Translations under genes and position numbers: made by a program
Source: Methylobacterium soli
GTDB lineage: Bacteria > Pseudomonadota > Alphaproteobacteria > Rhizobiales > Beijerinckiaceae
Reading direction: 5' to 3'
DNA length: 64,000 nt
Assembly (NCBI RefSeq): GCF_008806385.1
Contig: NZ_VZZK01000019.1
Span: 1-64,000, forward strand
Notes under the pieces: model-generated
The model's database searches: none
Told to the model about the DNA's origin: nothing
Seen by the model: the letters and a program-made list of their open reading frames with translations, nothing else
Shown here: positions 40,492-50,291 of the stretch, piece by piece
How the letters are laid out: every line of letters starts with the position of its first letter
How positions within the stretch are numbered: position 1 is the stretch's first letter

Positions 40492-41412
40492 TCAGCGGGC
40501 CCGGCGCGGCATCCGGAACGGCAGCATCAGGCGCACCAGAGGATTGCGGAAGCGGTCGAGCGACAGGCTCTCGTGGACGGGTTGCACCACCTCGCCCGCC
40601 AGCGTCGCGGTGAGCAGCGAGCGGCTGTAGAACGGCGTGTCCTCGAAGGTGCGGACGACCCGCGCCGTGCCGTCGTCGCTGCGGGTGGAGCGCGGGATGC
40701 GCCAGAGCCGCGTCGGCGGCAGGCGGGCCGCGAGGGGCGGCTTGATCTCCCGGCGCGCCCCCGTGCGGTCGAAGCGCAGCGACAGGTTCTGGCCCGATCC
40801 GTCCCGGCGGCGCACGTCGTACAGGATCGCCGCGCCGTCGCTCAGATCGGCCCGGCACCAGGTCCAGCTGGTGAAGGCATCCTCCAGGGCCTCGTCCCCG
40901 TGATTGGTGTCGAAATAGGCGGTGCCCGACCAGTGCACGCCCGGCTCCTCCAGCCGCACCTCGACCGGGGAGGAGGGCGCCATCGGCCACCAGCGATGGG
41001 CTCCGTGCGCGTCGAGGGTGAAGGGGCCCGGCGTGAACCCGGGCGGGCGCAGCCGCACCGTGCCGCGCACCCGCGTGGGGATCGGCGCCGTGACCTCGTC
41101 GATCCGGATGAGAAGGTCGGTGCCGTCCCACTCCATCGCGCTCGGACCGATGCGGATCCCGGCCGCGTCCCGCGACAGGGCGGAGCGTCCGCGCTCCGTC
41201 ATGCAGAAGCGCCCCGGCCGCCCATAGAGCACCACGTTCAGGGCGCAATGGTCGAACGGGTCCCGCGCCGTGTCCCAGGCGTAGTAGGGCGAGAACACGC
41301 TGCCAATGAAGGCGATCAGCGTCAGGCCCTGGGTCCCGTCCTGGCTCAGGGCATCGACGTACCACCACGCGTAGCCGCCCCGGCCGACGGGCGTGTCGAA
41401 GCGCGGCTCAGG
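40492..41412 (-). CDS. crtC: Carotenoid 1,2-hydratase (hydroxyneurosporene synthase), start unresolved
   Basis: CrtC adds water to the end double bond of neurosporene/lycopene in the spheroidene/spirilloxanthin pathway. Family homology begins at PRFDTPVGRGGYAWWYVDAL and continues through LIAFIGSVFSPYYAW, WSGTAYFDTNHGDEALEDAF and ends MPRRAR. The 5' limit given is where homology starts, about 305 residues. I find no ATG, GTG or TTG in this frame between position 41700 and the conserved segment; only an ATT at 41511 lies nearby. The gene overlaps the last 67 bp of crtD in the -1 frame. Either an unusual start or a frameshift from crtD is used. The crtD-crtC order and coupling are normal in purple bacteria. 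Confidence 0.88.
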   Translation of the reverse strand, partial: PEPRFDTPVGRGGYAWWYVDALSQDGTQGLTLIAFIGSVFSPYYAWDTARDPFDHCALNVVLYGRPGRFCMTERGRSALSRDAAGIRIGPSAMEWDGTDLLIRIDEVTAPIPTRVRGTVRLRPPGFTPGPFTLDAHGAHRWWPMAPSSPVEVRLEEPGVHWSGTAYFDTNHGDEALEDAFTSWTWCRADLSDGAAILYDVRRRDGSGQNLSLRFDRTGARREIKPPLAARLPPTRLWRIPRSTRSDDGTARVVRTFEDTPFYSRSLLTATLAGEVVQPVHESLSLDRFRNPLVRLMLPFRMPRRAR

Positions 41413-42890
41413 CCGAGATCCGCCAGGAGGCTGTCCGCCGCGATCCGGCCCGACTGCGCCGCCATCGGCACCCCCGGGCCCGGATGCACGCTGCCCCCCG
41501 CGAGATACAATCCCGGCAGGCGCGTGCGCGCCCCCGGCCGCCGGAACGTCGCCGTCCAGCCGTGGGAGGCTCGCCCGTACAAGGCGCCCCCGGTCGCCGG
41601 GAACAGGGCCTCGAAGCCCGAGGGCGTCGTCGTCACGCCGCCCGGTTCCGTCGCGAGGCTCAGGCCGCAGGCGGCGAGCCGCGCCCGCATCGTCGTCGCG
41701 CATCGGTCGATCTCCTGGGGCGTGAGGGGGCGCTCGCCCCGGGCGGGGGCGTTGACGAGGCAGAGGATCCGCTCGGGGCCCTCCGGGGCGGCGTCGCCGT
41801 CGCTGCGATCCTGAGCGCAGAGATAGACCGTCGGATCGGGCGGCAGGTCCCCGCGCCGGATCGCCGCGAACTCGGCCCGGTAATCGCCCGAGAAGAAGAC
41901 GTTGTGGCGCACGAGGGGGAAGCCCTCCGCTTCGGCCGCGACGCAGAACGTCACGGCCGAGAGGGAGCGCTCGGCCACCCGCATGGGCGCGATGGCGCGC
42001 GCGGCTTCGGGCCCGAACAGGCCGGCGCCGAGCGCCGCCACGTCGGCACCCGCCAGGACCGCGTCGGCGGGGAAGCGCGTTCCGTCCTCGGCCTCGACGC
42101 CGGTGACGCGCCCGCGCTCCACCAGGATGCGGCGCGCCGGCGTTCCGAGCCGAAGCTCGGCTCCGTGCTCGGCCGCGAGGTCGGCCACGGCCTGCGCGAG
42201 CCGGCTCAGGCCGCCCTCGACATACCAGACGCCCGCCTGCTCCACATGGGCGACGAGCATCAGGGTGGCGGGCGCCTCGAAGGGCGAGGAGCCGCAATAG
42301 GTGGCGTAGCGCCCGAAGAGCTGGCGCAGCCGCGGATCGCGGAAATAGTCGCCGAGCGCCCCCCACAGGGTCGCGAAGGGCTGGATGCGCCAGAGGCCGC
42401 CGAGGCCCGACACCCCGACCCGCCGCCCGAGATCGATCGGGCTCGGGCGCTCGCTGCGGATGAAGGGCCCCTCCAGGGTCCGGTAGACCTCGGCGGCCCG
42501 GCTGCAGAACCGCCGGTAGCCCTCCGCCTCGGCACGCCCCGCGAAGGCCGCGATGGCCTCCGCCGAGGCATCGGTCTCGGCGAAGAGGTCGAGGCGCTCG
42601 CCCGCACTCCAGGCATGCCGCGCGAGGATGCCGGCCGGGCTGAGCCTGACCCGCTCGGCGAGATGCGCGCCGGCCTCGGCGAACACCTCCTCGAAGACCC
42701 AGCGCATGGTGAAGACCGTCGGTCCGGCCTCGACGGGGCGCCCGCCGACCGCGACGGAGCGCATCTTGCCGCCCGGCCGCGCCCCCCGTTCCAGGACCGT
42801 GACCGCGAGGCCGGCGGCAGCCAGGCGCAGGGCCGCGACGAGGCCGGCGATGCCGGCCCCGATCACGACCACCTGCTGCCTCCGCTCCAT
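41346..42890 (-). CDS. crtD: 1-hydroxycarotenoid 3,4-desaturase (methoxyneurosporene dehydrogenase)
   Basis: CrtD introduces the 3,4 double bond into 1-hydroxy carotenoids. The 514-residue flavoprotein starts MERRQQVVVIGAGIAGLVAA (FAD fold), then ERGARPGGKMRSV, and carries a C-terminal FAD motif GLYLAGGSVHPGPGVPMAAQ characteristic of CrtI-family desaturases. After GLSRA the last 18 residues are translated from the crtC start region in another frame and have no family character. ATG 42890 is 45 bp before the PpsR-type palindrome, so the site should control this operon too. Confidence 0.94.
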   Translation of the reverse strand: MERRQQVVVIGAGIAGLVAALRLAAAGLAVTVLERGARPGGKMRSVAVGGRPVEAGPTVFTMRWVFEEVFAEAGAHLAERVRLSPAGILARHAWSAGERLDLFAETDASAEAIAAFAGRAEAEGYRRFCSRAAEVYRTLEGPFIRSERPSPIDLGRRVGVSGLGGLWRIQPFATLWGALGDYFRDPRLRQLFGRYATYCGSSPFEAPATLMLVAHVEQAGVWYVEGGLSRLAQAVADLAAEHGAELRLGTPARRILVERGRVTGVEAEDGTRFPADAVLAGADVAALGAGLFGPEAARAIAPMRVAERSLSAVTFCVAAEAEGFPLVRHNVFFSGDYRAEFAAIRRGDLPPDPTVYLCAQDRSDGDAAPEGPERILCLVNAPARGERPLTPQEIDRCATTMRARLAACGLSLATEPGGVTTTPSGFEALFPATGGALYGRASHGWTATFRRPGARTRLPGLYLAGGSVHPGPGVPMAAQSGRIAADSLLADLGLSRASTRPSAGAATRGGTSMP

Positions 42891-42935
42891 TCGCACGCCG
42901 ATTCCTGAACCGCGATTGATCTCGACACCGACAAG

Positions 42936-42953
42936 TGTCAATAATAGATGACA
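42936..42953. promoter_or_regulatory. PpsR/CrtJ-type operator between crtD and crtE
   Basis: A perfect TGT-N12-ACA palindrome, with longer symmetry gtgtca...tgacac (42935-42954). It lies in the 104-bp divergent promoter region of crtDC and crtEF, the classic place for the light/redox repressor PpsR (CrtJ) in purple bacteria. Confidence 0.82.
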
Positions 42954-42994
42954 CTATGAACTGACAATCTGAAAAGACACGCAGGGAGGTCGTC

Positions 42995-43867
42995 ATGGAA
43001 GCCGGCAGGCGGATTGAGCGTGTTCTCGACATCGCGGTGGCCCATGCCGAGGCCCCCGGTGCGCCGCCGCGCCTCGCCGAGGCGATCCGCTACGCGGTCT
43101 TTCCCGGAGGCCACCGCATCCGCCCGCGCCTCTGCCTCGCGGTCGCGGCGGCCTGCGGCGACGACGACCCGGCCGCCTCGGACGCCGCCGCCGCCGCCAT
43201 CGAGCTGCTGCACTGCGCCTCCCTCGTGCACGATGACCTTCCCTGCTTCGACGATGCGCCGATGCGGCGCCAGAAGCCCTCGGTGCACGTGGCCTTCGGG
43301 GAGCCGCTGGCGGTCCTCACCGGCGACGCGCTGATCGTGCTCGGCTTCGAGACCCTGGCGCGCGGCACCGCCCGCTCGCCCCAGCGGCTCGGCGCCCTCC
43401 TGGGGCTCGTCGCCCGCGCGGTCGGCTCGCCCGCCGGCATCGTGGCGGGCCAGGCCTGGGAATCGGAACCCGAGGTCGCCCTCTCGAACTACCAGCAGGC
43501 CAAGACCGGCGCGCTGTTTGCTGCCGCGACCGTGGCAGGCGCGGCAGCGGCGGGGGTCTCGCCGCTGCCGTGGCGCCTCCTCGGGGAGTGCCTCGGCGAG
43601 GCTTACCAGGTCGCCGACGACCTGCGGGACGTCGCCTGCCGGCAGGAAGAGATCGGCAAGCCGGCGGGGCGCGACGCCACCCTCGGGCGCCCGAACGCGG
43701 CCCTGCTCCTCGGCATGGGCGGCGCGCTCGAGCGCCTGAAGCGCCTCGCTCGGGAAGCGATCGAGGTCATCCCGGCCTGTCCCGGCGCCGAGGCTCTGCG
43801 GGCGGAGATCGCGGCGCAGACCCGACTGTTCCTGCCCGCGAGCCTCGCGCAGGAAGCGCTGGTCTGA
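42995..43867 (+). CDS. crtE: Geranylgeranyl diphosphate synthase
   Basis: CrtE makes the C20 precursor for carotenoids and for the bacteriochlorophyll tail. The 290-residue product has the first Asp-rich motif LVHDDLPCFDDAPMRR (D80-D87), FGEPLAVLTGDALI, a KTGALFAAA segment and the second Asp-rich motif YQVADDLRDV (about residue 208). A good ribosome site (cagggaggtc) precedes ATG 42995. It begins the plus-strand superoperon crtEF-bchCXYZ-puf and is followed by crtF after 23 bp. Confidence 0.96.
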   Translation: MEAGRRIERVLDIAVAHAEAPGAPPRLAEAIRYAVFPGGHRIRPRLCLAVAAACGDDDPAASDAAAAAIELLHCASLVHDDLPCFDDAPMRRQKPSVHVAFGEPLAVLTGDALIVLGFETLARGTARSPQRLGALLGLVARAVGSPAGIVAGQAWESEPEVALSNYQQAKTGALFAAATVAGAAAAGVSPLPWRLLGECLGEAYQVADDLRDVACRQEEIGKPAGRDATLGRPNAALLLGMGGALERLKRLAREAIEVIPACPGAEALRAEIAAQTRLFLPASLAQEALV

Positions 43868-43890
43868 GGCGGGCCGAGGGCGCGGACGGC

Positions 43891-45069
43891 ATGGACGCCC
43901 CCCTGACCCGGACCGGGCCGGACCCCGGCACCCGCGCCCCGCGGCCGAGCTGGCGCGAGCGCTGGCTCGCCTTCCGCAACGCGCGGGTGGCGAGCCCCGC
44001 CTTCCAGCGCTGGGCGGCGGGCTTCTGGCTGACGCGGCGGACGGCGCAGCGCAACACCCGCGCGCTGTTCGACCTCTGCGCCGGCTTCGTCTACGCGCAG
44101 GTGCTGTTCGCCTGCATCCGGCTCGACCTGTTCGGCCTGCTCCGCGACGGCCCCCTCGCGATCCCCGCGCTCGGATCGCGGCTTGGCTTGAGCCCGGACC
44201 GGGCGGAGCGCCTGCTGCGCGCCGCCGCCGCCCTCGATCTCGTGACGCGCCTGCCTGACGGGCGCTTCGCGCTGGCCGATCTCGGCGCGGCGCTCCTCGG
44301 CAACCCCGCCATTGGGGCGATGATCGAGCACCACGCGATGCTCTACGACGACCTGCGCGATCCGGTGGCGCTCCTGCGCGGCGAGGCCGGCGAGACGCGC
44401 CTCTCGGGCTACTGGCCCTATGCCCGGGCGCCCGAGCCCGGTCGCGTCGCGCCCGAATCGGTCGCCGCCTATAGCGGCCTGATGTCGGCCTCCCAGGCGC
44501 TCATCGCCGAGGACGTGCTCGACGCCTACCCGTTCTCACGCCATGCCGACCTGCTGGACCTCGGGGGCGGCGAGGGCGTCTTCGCCGAGGCCGCCGCGCG
44601 GCGTTGCCCAAGCCTGCGCGTGATGCTGTTCGACCTGCCGCCGGTCGCCGAGCGCGCCCGCGCCCGGCTCGCCGGAATCGGCCTCGATCATCCCATCGCC
44701 TGCCACGGCGGCAGCTTCCTCACCGATTCGCTGCCGCGGGGCGCGGATCTGATCACGCTCGTGCGCATCGTCCACGATCACGACGACGCCCGGGTCGCCG
44801 TTCTGCTGCGGGCCGCCCACGCGGCGCTCGCGCCGGGCGGCACCCTGCTGATCGCCGAGCCGATGGCCGGCACGCCCGGGGCGGAGCCCGTCGCGGACGC
44901 CTATTTCGGCTTCTACCTGCTGGCGATGGGCAGCGGCCGGGCCCGCACGCCCGACGAACTCGCCAGCCTCTTGAGGGCAGCCGGATTCACGCGGATCCGC
45001 AAGGTTCCGACGCGCCGCCCGCTTTTGGCCGGGATGATGGTTGCCACGCGTTATCGTGAACATGTGTAA
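43891..45069 (+). CDS. crtF: Demethylspheroidene/hydroxyneurosporene O-methyltransferase
   Basis: CrtF methylates the 1-hydroxy group of carotenoids to the methoxy end of spheroidene or spirilloxanthin. The 392-residue product has the O-methyltransferase layout: N-terminal helical domain with winged helix (DLFGLLRDGPLAIPALGSRL), a SAM-binding LLDLGGGEGVFAEAAARR, VMLFDLPPV, ITLVRIVHDHDD with the catalytic His, and ends VATRYREHV. ATG 43891 follows crtE by 23 bp; the open frame upstream overlaps crtE and is not real. Confidence 0.93.
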   Translation: MDAPLTRTGPDPGTRAPRPSWRERWLAFRNARVASPAFQRWAAGFWLTRRTAQRNTRALFDLCAGFVYAQVLFACIRLDLFGLLRDGPLAIPALGSRLGLSPDRAERLLRAAAALDLVTRLPDGRFALADLGAALLGNPAIGAMIEHHAMLYDDLRDPVALLRGEAGETRLSGYWPYARAPEPGRVAPESVAAYSGLMSASQALIAEDVLDAYPFSRHADLLDLGGGEGVFAEAAARRCPSLRVMLFDLPPVAERARARLAGIGLDHPIACHGGSFLTDSLPRGADLITLVRIVHDHDDARVAVLLRAAHAALAPGGTLLIAEPMAGTPGAEPVADAYFGFYLLAMGSGRARTPDELASLLRAAGFTRIRKVPTRRPLLAGMMVATRYREHV

Positions 45070-45090
45070 AGAACACTTGACGGTCTCTAA

Positions 45091-45108
45091 TGTCAGTTTA
45101 ATCTGACA
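45091..45108. promoter_or_regulatory. PpsR/CrtJ-type operator upstream of bchC
   Basis: The 18-bp sequence tgtcagtttaatctgaca is a perfect palindrome and matches TGT-N12-ACA. It lies 68 bp before bchC in the crtF-bchC gap. A second, imperfect copy (TGT-N12-ACG) starts at 45065. This matches the double PpsR/CrtJ sites known in front of bchC in Rhodobacter. Confidence 0.85.
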
Positions 45109-45176
45109 GCAACGGACACAGCCCCGGATCCACCGGGGAGCAGGGCCGGGAAACACGGGCGGAAAGGCATCGATTG

Positions 45177-46115
45177 ATGGACGCGCTCGCTGTCGTTCTC
45201 GAACAACCGGAGCAGCTCGCGCTCTCGCGCCTGCCGCTGAGCCCGGCGGGCGAGGACGACGCGGTGGTGGCCGTCTCCTGGAGCGGCATCTCCACCGGCA
45301 CCGAGCGCCTCCTCTGGTCCGGCCGCATGCCGAGTTTTCCCGGCATGGGCTACCCGCTGGTCCCCGGCTACGAATCGGTCGGCACCATCATGGCGGCCGG
45401 CCCGGCGAGCGGGCGCAGCGTCGGCGAGACCGTGTTCGTTCCCGGCGCCCGCTGCTTCGGCGAGGTTCGCGGCCTGTTCGGCGGCGCCGCCTCCCACCTG
45501 ATCGTGCCGGGCCAGCGCCTCGTCCCGGTCGATCCGGGTCTCGGCGAGCGGGCGATCCTGATCGCGCTCGCGGCCACCGCCTACCACGCGCTCGCGGGCA
45601 TCAGCCCGGGCGAACGCTCACTGATCGTCGGCCACGGCGTCCTCGGGCGTCTCCTGGCGCGCCTCACGGTTCTGGCCGGCGGCGCCCCGACCGTGTGGGA
45701 GACGAACCCCGTTCGGGCGAAGGGCCGGTTCGGCTACCCGGTCGTGGCGCCCGAGAGCGACGAGCGGCGCGACTATGCCACGATCACGGATGTCAGCGGG
45801 GATGCGAGCCTCCTCGACATCCTGATCGCGCGCCTTGCCCGCTCCGGCGAGATCGTGCTCGCCGGCTTCTACGAGGCGCCGCTCGCCTTCACCTTCCCGC
45901 CGGCCTTCCTGCGCGAGGCGCGCATCCGGGTCGCGGCGGAGTTCCGGCCCCACGACCTCACCGCCGTCACGGCGCTGATCGAGCGCGGTGCGCTCTCCCT
46001 CGACGGCCTGATCACGCATCGCCGGCCGGCGAGCGATGCCCAGGCCGCCTATCGCACGGCCTTCGGCGACCCCGAATGCCTGAAGATGATCCTCGATTGG
46101 AGGGCCGCGTCATGA
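45177..46115 (+). CDS. bchC: Bacteriochlorophyllide a dehydrogenase (3-hydroxyethyl oxidation)
   Basis: BchC oxidises the C3 hydroxyethyl group to acetyl, the last ring step before bacteriochlorophyllide a. The 312-residue product is a zinc-free-looking alcohol-dehydrogenase-fold protein with WSGISTGTERLLWSGRMPSF, GYPLVPGYESVG, AATAYHALAG and the NAD-binding LIVGHGVLGRLLARL. ATG 45177 was chosen over a TTG one codon upstream. The stop overlaps the start of bchX by 4 bp. Confidence 0.95.
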   Translation: MDALAVVLEQPEQLALSRLPLSPAGEDDAVVAVSWSGISTGTERLLWSGRMPSFPGMGYPLVPGYESVGTIMAAGPASGRSVGETVFVPGARCFGEVRGLFGGAASHLIVPGQRLVPVDPGLGERAILIALAATAYHALAGISPGERSLIVGHGVLGRLLARLTVLAGGAPTVWETNPVRAKGRFGYPVVAPESDERRDYATITDVSGDASLLDILIARLARSGEIVLAGFYEAPLAFTFPPAFLREARIRVAAEFRPHDLTAVTALIERGALSLDGLITHRRPASDAQAAYRTAFGDPECLKMILDWRAAS

Positions 46116-47092
46116 ACATGCATCTCACTGGCGCCCTCCGGGCCGAGGCGAGCGAGGGTCCCGATCCGGTGCCGACGACGGCCACCAAGGAGACGCAGAT
46201 CATCGCGATCTACGGCAAGGGCGGCATCGGCAAGTCCTTCACCCTGGCCAACCTCTCCTACATGATGGCGCAGCAGGGCAAGAAGGTGCTGCTGATCGGC
46301 TGCGATCCGAAGAGCGACACCACCTCGCTCCTGTTCGGCGGTCGGGCCTGCCCGACCATCATCGAGACCTCGACCCGGAAAAAGCTCGCCGGCGAGCAGG
46401 TCGCCATCGGGGACGTCTGCTTCAAGCGCGACGGCGTCTACGCGATGGAGCTCGGCGGCCCGGAGGTCGGGCGCGGCTGCGGCGGGCGCGGCATCATCCA
46501 CGGCTTCGAACTCCTGGAGAAGCTCGGATTTCATGAATGGGGCTTCGACTACGTCCTGCTCGACTTCCTGGGCGACGTGGTCTGCGGCGGGTTCGGCCTG
46601 CCGATTGCCCGCGACATGTGCCAGAAGGTCATCGTGGTCGGCTCGAACGACCTGCAATCCCTCTACGTCGCCAACAATGTCTGCTCGGCGGTCGAGTATT
46701 TCCGCAAGCTCGGCGGCAATGTCGGCGTCGGCGGCCTCGTCATCAACAAGGACGACGGCACCGGCGAGGCGCAGGCCTTCGCGGAGGCGGTCGGAATCCC
46801 GGTCCTCGCCTCGATCCCGGCCGACGAGGACATCCGCCGCAAGAGCGCGAATTACGAGATCATCGGCAAGCCCGACGGGCGCTGGGGCCCGCTCTTCGCG
46901 GACCTCGCGGCGAACGTCGCCGAGGCCGTCCCGCACCAGCCCCGGACGCTGAGCCAGGATGCGCTGCTCGGCCTCTTCGCCAGCGAGACCGTCGGACGCG
47001 ACGTGGTGCTGGAGCCCGCCACCTTCGAGGATATGTGCGGCACCGCGCCGGTGACGAAGCCGTCCCTCGAAGTCGTCTACGACGAGGTCTAG
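46112..47092 (+). CDS. bchX: Chlorophyllide a reductase iron protein BchX
   Basis: BchX is the NifH-like ATPase that feeds electrons to BchYZ for the reduction of ring B. The 326-residue product has the P-loop YGKGGIGKS (34-42), LIGCDPKSDTTSLLF, and the two [4Fe-4S] ligand cysteines, in GRGCGGRGII and GDVVCGGFGLP. ATG 46112 overlaps the bchC stop (ATGA), so translation is coupled; the open frame upstream is inside bchC. BchY starts 3 bp downstream. Confidence 0.97.
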   Translation: MNMHLTGALRAEASEGPDPVPTTATKETQIIAIYGKGGIGKSFTLANLSYMMAQQGKKVLLIGCDPKSDTTSLLFGGRACPTIIETSTRKKLAGEQVAIGDVCFKRDGVYAMELGGPEVGRGCGGRGIIHGFELLEKLGFHEWGFDYVLLDFLGDVVCGGFGLPIARDMCQKVIVVGSNDLQSLYVANNVCSAVEYFRKLGGNVGVGGLVINKDDGTGEAQAFAEAVGIPVLASIPADEDIRRKSANYEIIGKPDGRWGPLFADLAANVAEAVPHQPRTLSQDALLGLFASETVGRDVVLEPATFEDMCGTAPVTKPSLEVVYDEV

Positions 47093-47095
47093 GCG

Positions 47096-48688
47096 ATGGC
47101 CGTCACCCTCGACATCGCCGACCTGCGCGCCCGCCGCGACAAGCCCGCCTCGGCTCACCAGAGCGCGCAGGCATCCGTGTCGCCCTCCGCCGAGATCGTC
47201 AGCCTTGCGTCGACCAGCGAGGATGGCCATGGCTGCCACGCCGGCAAGGATGCGATGCGGGCGGCGGCGAACGCCGCCGGCATGAGCGAGACCCTCGATC
47301 AGCTCGCCAAGGATTACCCGGCCGGCCCTCATGACCAGCCCCAGAGCATGTGCCCGGCTTTCGGCTCGCTGCGGGTCGGGCTGCGGATGCGCCGCACGGC
47401 CACGATCCTGTCGGGCTCGGCCTGCTGCGTCTACGGGCTGACCTTCACGTCGCATTTCTACGGCGCCAAGCGCACGGTCGGCTACGTCCCGTTCAATTCC
47501 GAGACCCTCGTCACCGGCAAGCTGTTCGAGGACATCCGCGAGGCGGTGCATCAGGTGGCCAAGCCCGCCGATTACGATGCCGTGGTGGTGATCAATCTCT
47601 GCGTGCCGACGGCTTCCGGCGTGCCGCTGCGACTCCTGCCGAAGGAGATCGACGGGGTCCGGGTCATCGGCATCGACGTGCCGGGCTTCGGCGTGCCGAC
47701 CCATGCCGAGGCCAAGGACGTGCTGGCCGGCGCCATGCTGAAGGTCGCCCGCAACGAGGCCGAGCAGGGTCCCGTCCAGGCGCCGTGCGGCGGGCGGGCC
47801 GGCCGCCCCACCGTGACGCTCCTCGGCGAGATGTTCCCGGCCGACCCGGTCGTGATCGGCGCCATGCTCGACACCCTCGGCCTCGATGCCGGCCCGGTCG
47901 TGCCGACCCGGGAATGGCGCGAGCTCTACGCCGCCCTCGACGGCGCGGCGGTGGCGGCGATCCATCCGTTCTACACCGCGAGCATCCGCGAATTCGAGGC
48001 CGCCGGCCGCCCGATCGTGGGCTCGGCCCCGGTCGGCCATGACGGCACCGCCGGCTGGCTCGACCGGATCGGCGAGGCCTGCGGCGTGAAGCGCGCGACC
48101 GTCGAGGCCGCCAAGAACCGGCTCCTCCCGGCGATCCGGGGCGCCCTGTCCGCGAGCCCGATCCGGGGCCGGATCACGCTCTCGGGCTACGAGGGCTCGG
48201 AACTTCTGGTCGGGCGCCTTCTCGTGGAGAGCGGCGCGGACCTCGCCTATGTCGGCACGGCCTGCCCGCGCACGCCCCATTCCGAGGCCGATCGCGACTG
48301 GCTCGAAGCCCGCGGCGTCACGGTCCGCTACCGGGCCTCCCTCGAGGACGACCTCGCGGCCTTCCAGGCGTTCCGGCCGGACCTCGCCATCGGCACGACG
48401 CCGGTGGTGCAGAAGGCCAAGGAGGCCGGCATTCCGGCCCTCTACTTCACCAACCTGATCTCGGCTCGCCCCCTGATGGGCGTCGCCGGCGCCGGCTCGC
48501 TGGCGCAGGTCGTCAACGCCGCTCTCGGCAACAAGGGTCGCTTCGACGCGATGCGGAGCTTCTTCACCGGCGTCGGGCAGGGCCATGCGGCCGGCATCTG
48601 GGAGGACGTCCCGAAGCTCCGCAAGAATGCGGCCCCGGCCCCGAAGGCGAAGCCCCACGCGCATGATCCGATCGGGGAGATGGCCTGA
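47096..48688 (+). CDS. bchY: Chlorophyllide a reductase subunit Y
   Basis: BchY and BchZ form the NifDK-like catalytic part. The 530-residue product has the cluster-binding segments [31 protein letters not shown], and [20 protein letters not shown], which hold the conserved cysteines. The first 60 residues are a variable, Ser/Ala-rich extension. It sits between bchX (3-bp gap) and bchZ (1-bp overlap). Confidence 0.97.
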   Translation: MAVTLDIADLRARRDKPASAHQSAQASVSPSAEIVSLASTSEDGHGCHAGKDAMRAAANAAGMSETLDQLAKDYPAGPHDQPQSMCPAFGSLRVGLRMRRTATILSGSACCVYGLTFTSHFYGAKRTVGYVPFNSETLVTGKLFEDIREAVHQVAKPADYDAVVVINLCVPTASGVPLRLLPKEIDGVRVIGIDVPGFGVPTHAEAKDVLAGAMLKVARNEAEQGPVQAPCGGRAGRPTVTLLGEMFPADPVVIGAMLDTLGLDAGPVVPTREWRELYAALDGAAVAAIHPFYTASIREFEAAGRPIVGSAPVGHDGTAGWLDRIGEACGVKRATVEAAKNRLLPAIRGALSASPIRGRITLSGYEGSELLVGRLLVESGADLAYVGTACPRTPHSEADRDWLEARGVTVRYRASLEDDLAAFQAFRPDLAIGTTPVVQKAKEAGIPALYFTNLISARPLMGVAGAGSLAQVVNAALGNKGRFDAMRSFFTGVGQGHAAGIWEDVPKLRKNAAPAPKAKPHAHDPIGEMA

Positions 48689-50154
48689 TGCTCGTCCTCG
48701 ATCACGACCGGGCCGGCGGCTACTGGGGTGCGGCCTACGTCTTCTCCGCCATCAAGGGTCTGCAGGTCGTCATCGACGGCCCGGTCGGCTGCGAGAACCT
48801 GCCGGTCACCTCGGTGCTGCACTACACCGACGCGCTGCCGCCCCACGAATTGCCGATCGTCGTCACCGGGCTCGCCGAGGAGGAACTCGGCCGGCACGGC
48901 ACCGAGGGCGCCATGAAGCGGGCGCACGCCACCCTCGACCCGGCGATGCCGAGCGTCGTCGTCACGGGCTCGATCGCCGAGATGATCGGCGGCGGCGTGA
49001 CGCCCGAGGGCACCAACATCCAGCGCTTCCTGCCGCGCACCATCGACGAGGACCAGTGGCAGGCCGCCGACCGCGCCATCAACTGGCTGTGGCAGGAGCA
49101 CGGCGCCAAGCGCTTTGCCAAGAAGGGAATCCCGGCCCGGCCCCAGCGCCAGGACGGCGAGCGCCCGCGCGTCAACATCATCGGCCCGGCCTACGGCACC
49201 TTCAACATGCCCTCCGACCTCGCCGAGATCCGGCGCCTCGTCGAGGGCATCGGGGCGGAGGTGAACCTGACCTTCCCGCTCGGATCGCACCTCCAGGACG
49301 TGCCGAAGCTCGTCAATGCCGACGCCAATATCTGCCTCTACCGCGAGTTCGGACGCCTCCTCTGCGAGGCCCTCGACCGGCCCTACCTGCAGGCGCCGAT
49401 CGGCGTCCTCTCCACGACCGCCTTCCTGCGCAGCCTCGGCGCGATCCTCGGCCTCGACCCCGAACCCTTCATCGAGCGCGAGAAGCACACCACGATCAAG
49501 CCGGTCTGGGACCTGTGGCGCTCGGTGACGCAGGACTTCTTCGGCACCGCGAGCTTCGGCATCGTGGCGACCGAGACCTATGCCCGCGGCGTGCGCCACT
49601 TCCTCGAGACGGAGATGGGCCTGCCCTGCACCTTCGCGGTGGCGCGCAAGCCCGGCGCCAAGCCCGACAACGGCGCCGTGCGCGAGGCCATCGCCCAGCG
49701 CCCGCCCCTGGTCCTGTTCGGCTCCTTCAACGAGCGCATGTACCTCGCCGAAGCCGGCGCGCGGGCGGTGTTCGTGCCGGCCTCGTTCCCGGGCGCCATC
49801 ATCCGGCGCCACACCGGCACGCCCTTCATGGGCTACGCGGGCGCCACCTACCTCGTGCAGGAGGTCTGCAACGCGCTCTTCGACATGCTCTTCCACATCC
49901 TGCCGCTCGCCCGCGACATGGATGCGGTGGAGGCGACGCCCGCCCGGGCCCACCGGGAGATGGCCTGGGACGAGGCGGCCCGCGTCGCCCTGAACGCCCT
50001 CGTCGAGCGCCAGCCGGTCCTGGTGCGGATCTCGATGGCCAAGCGCCTGCGCGACGCCGCCGAGCGCGAGGCCCGGCGCGCAGGGGCCGAGGGCGTCGCG
50101 GCCGACCATGTCGAGGCGGCCCATGAGGGCCTCAAGCTCGGAGCCGCCGCATGA
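48688..50154 (+). CDS. bchZ: Chlorophyllide a reductase subunit Z
   Basis: BchZ is the NifK-like partner of BchY. The 488-residue product begins [20 protein letters not shown], then [20 protein letters not shown] with the cluster Cys, [20 protein letters not shown], and a long C-terminal helical tail ([12 protein letters not shown]). The start overlaps the bchY stop by one base (TGATG). Confidence 0.97.
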   Translation: MLVLDHDRAGGYWGAAYVFSAIKGLQVVIDGPVGCENLPVTSVLHYTDALPPHELPIVVTGLAEEELGRHGTEGAMKRAHATLDPAMPSVVVTGSIAEMIGGGVTPEGTNIQRFLPRTIDEDQWQAADRAINWLWQEHGAKRFAKKGIPARPQRQDGERPRVNIIGPAYGTFNMPSDLAEIRRLVEGIGAEVNLTFPLGSHLQDVPKLVNADANICLYREFGRLLCEALDRPYLQAPIGVLSTTAFLRSLGAILGLDPEPFIEREKHTTIKPVWDLWRSVTQDFFGTASFGIVATETYARGVRHFLETEMGLPCTFAVARKPGAKPDNGAVREAIAQRPPLVLFGSFNERMYLAEAGARAVFVPASFPGAIIRRHTGTPFMGYAGATYLVQEVCNALFDMLFHILPLARDMDAVEATPARAHREMAWDEAARVALNALVERQPVLVRISMAKRLRDAAEREARRAGAEGVAADHVEAAHEGLKLGAAA

Positions 50155-50291
50155 GCGCGGGCGGCTCCCTCACCCGATCCCTGTCCTCATCGCCTGCCCC
50201 GTCCGGCGCCTTCGCGCACGGATACCGGGCGATGTCCCGACCCGTTCAGCCAGCGTCGCCCCGCCGGGGCCGCCAGCAGGAGAGCAGCACC

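Noticed and set aside
46049-48664. 871-codon minus-strand frame opposite bchX and bchY
   Set aside because: Antisense of two certain photosynthesis genes; the translation is His/Arg/Asp-rich without a domain.
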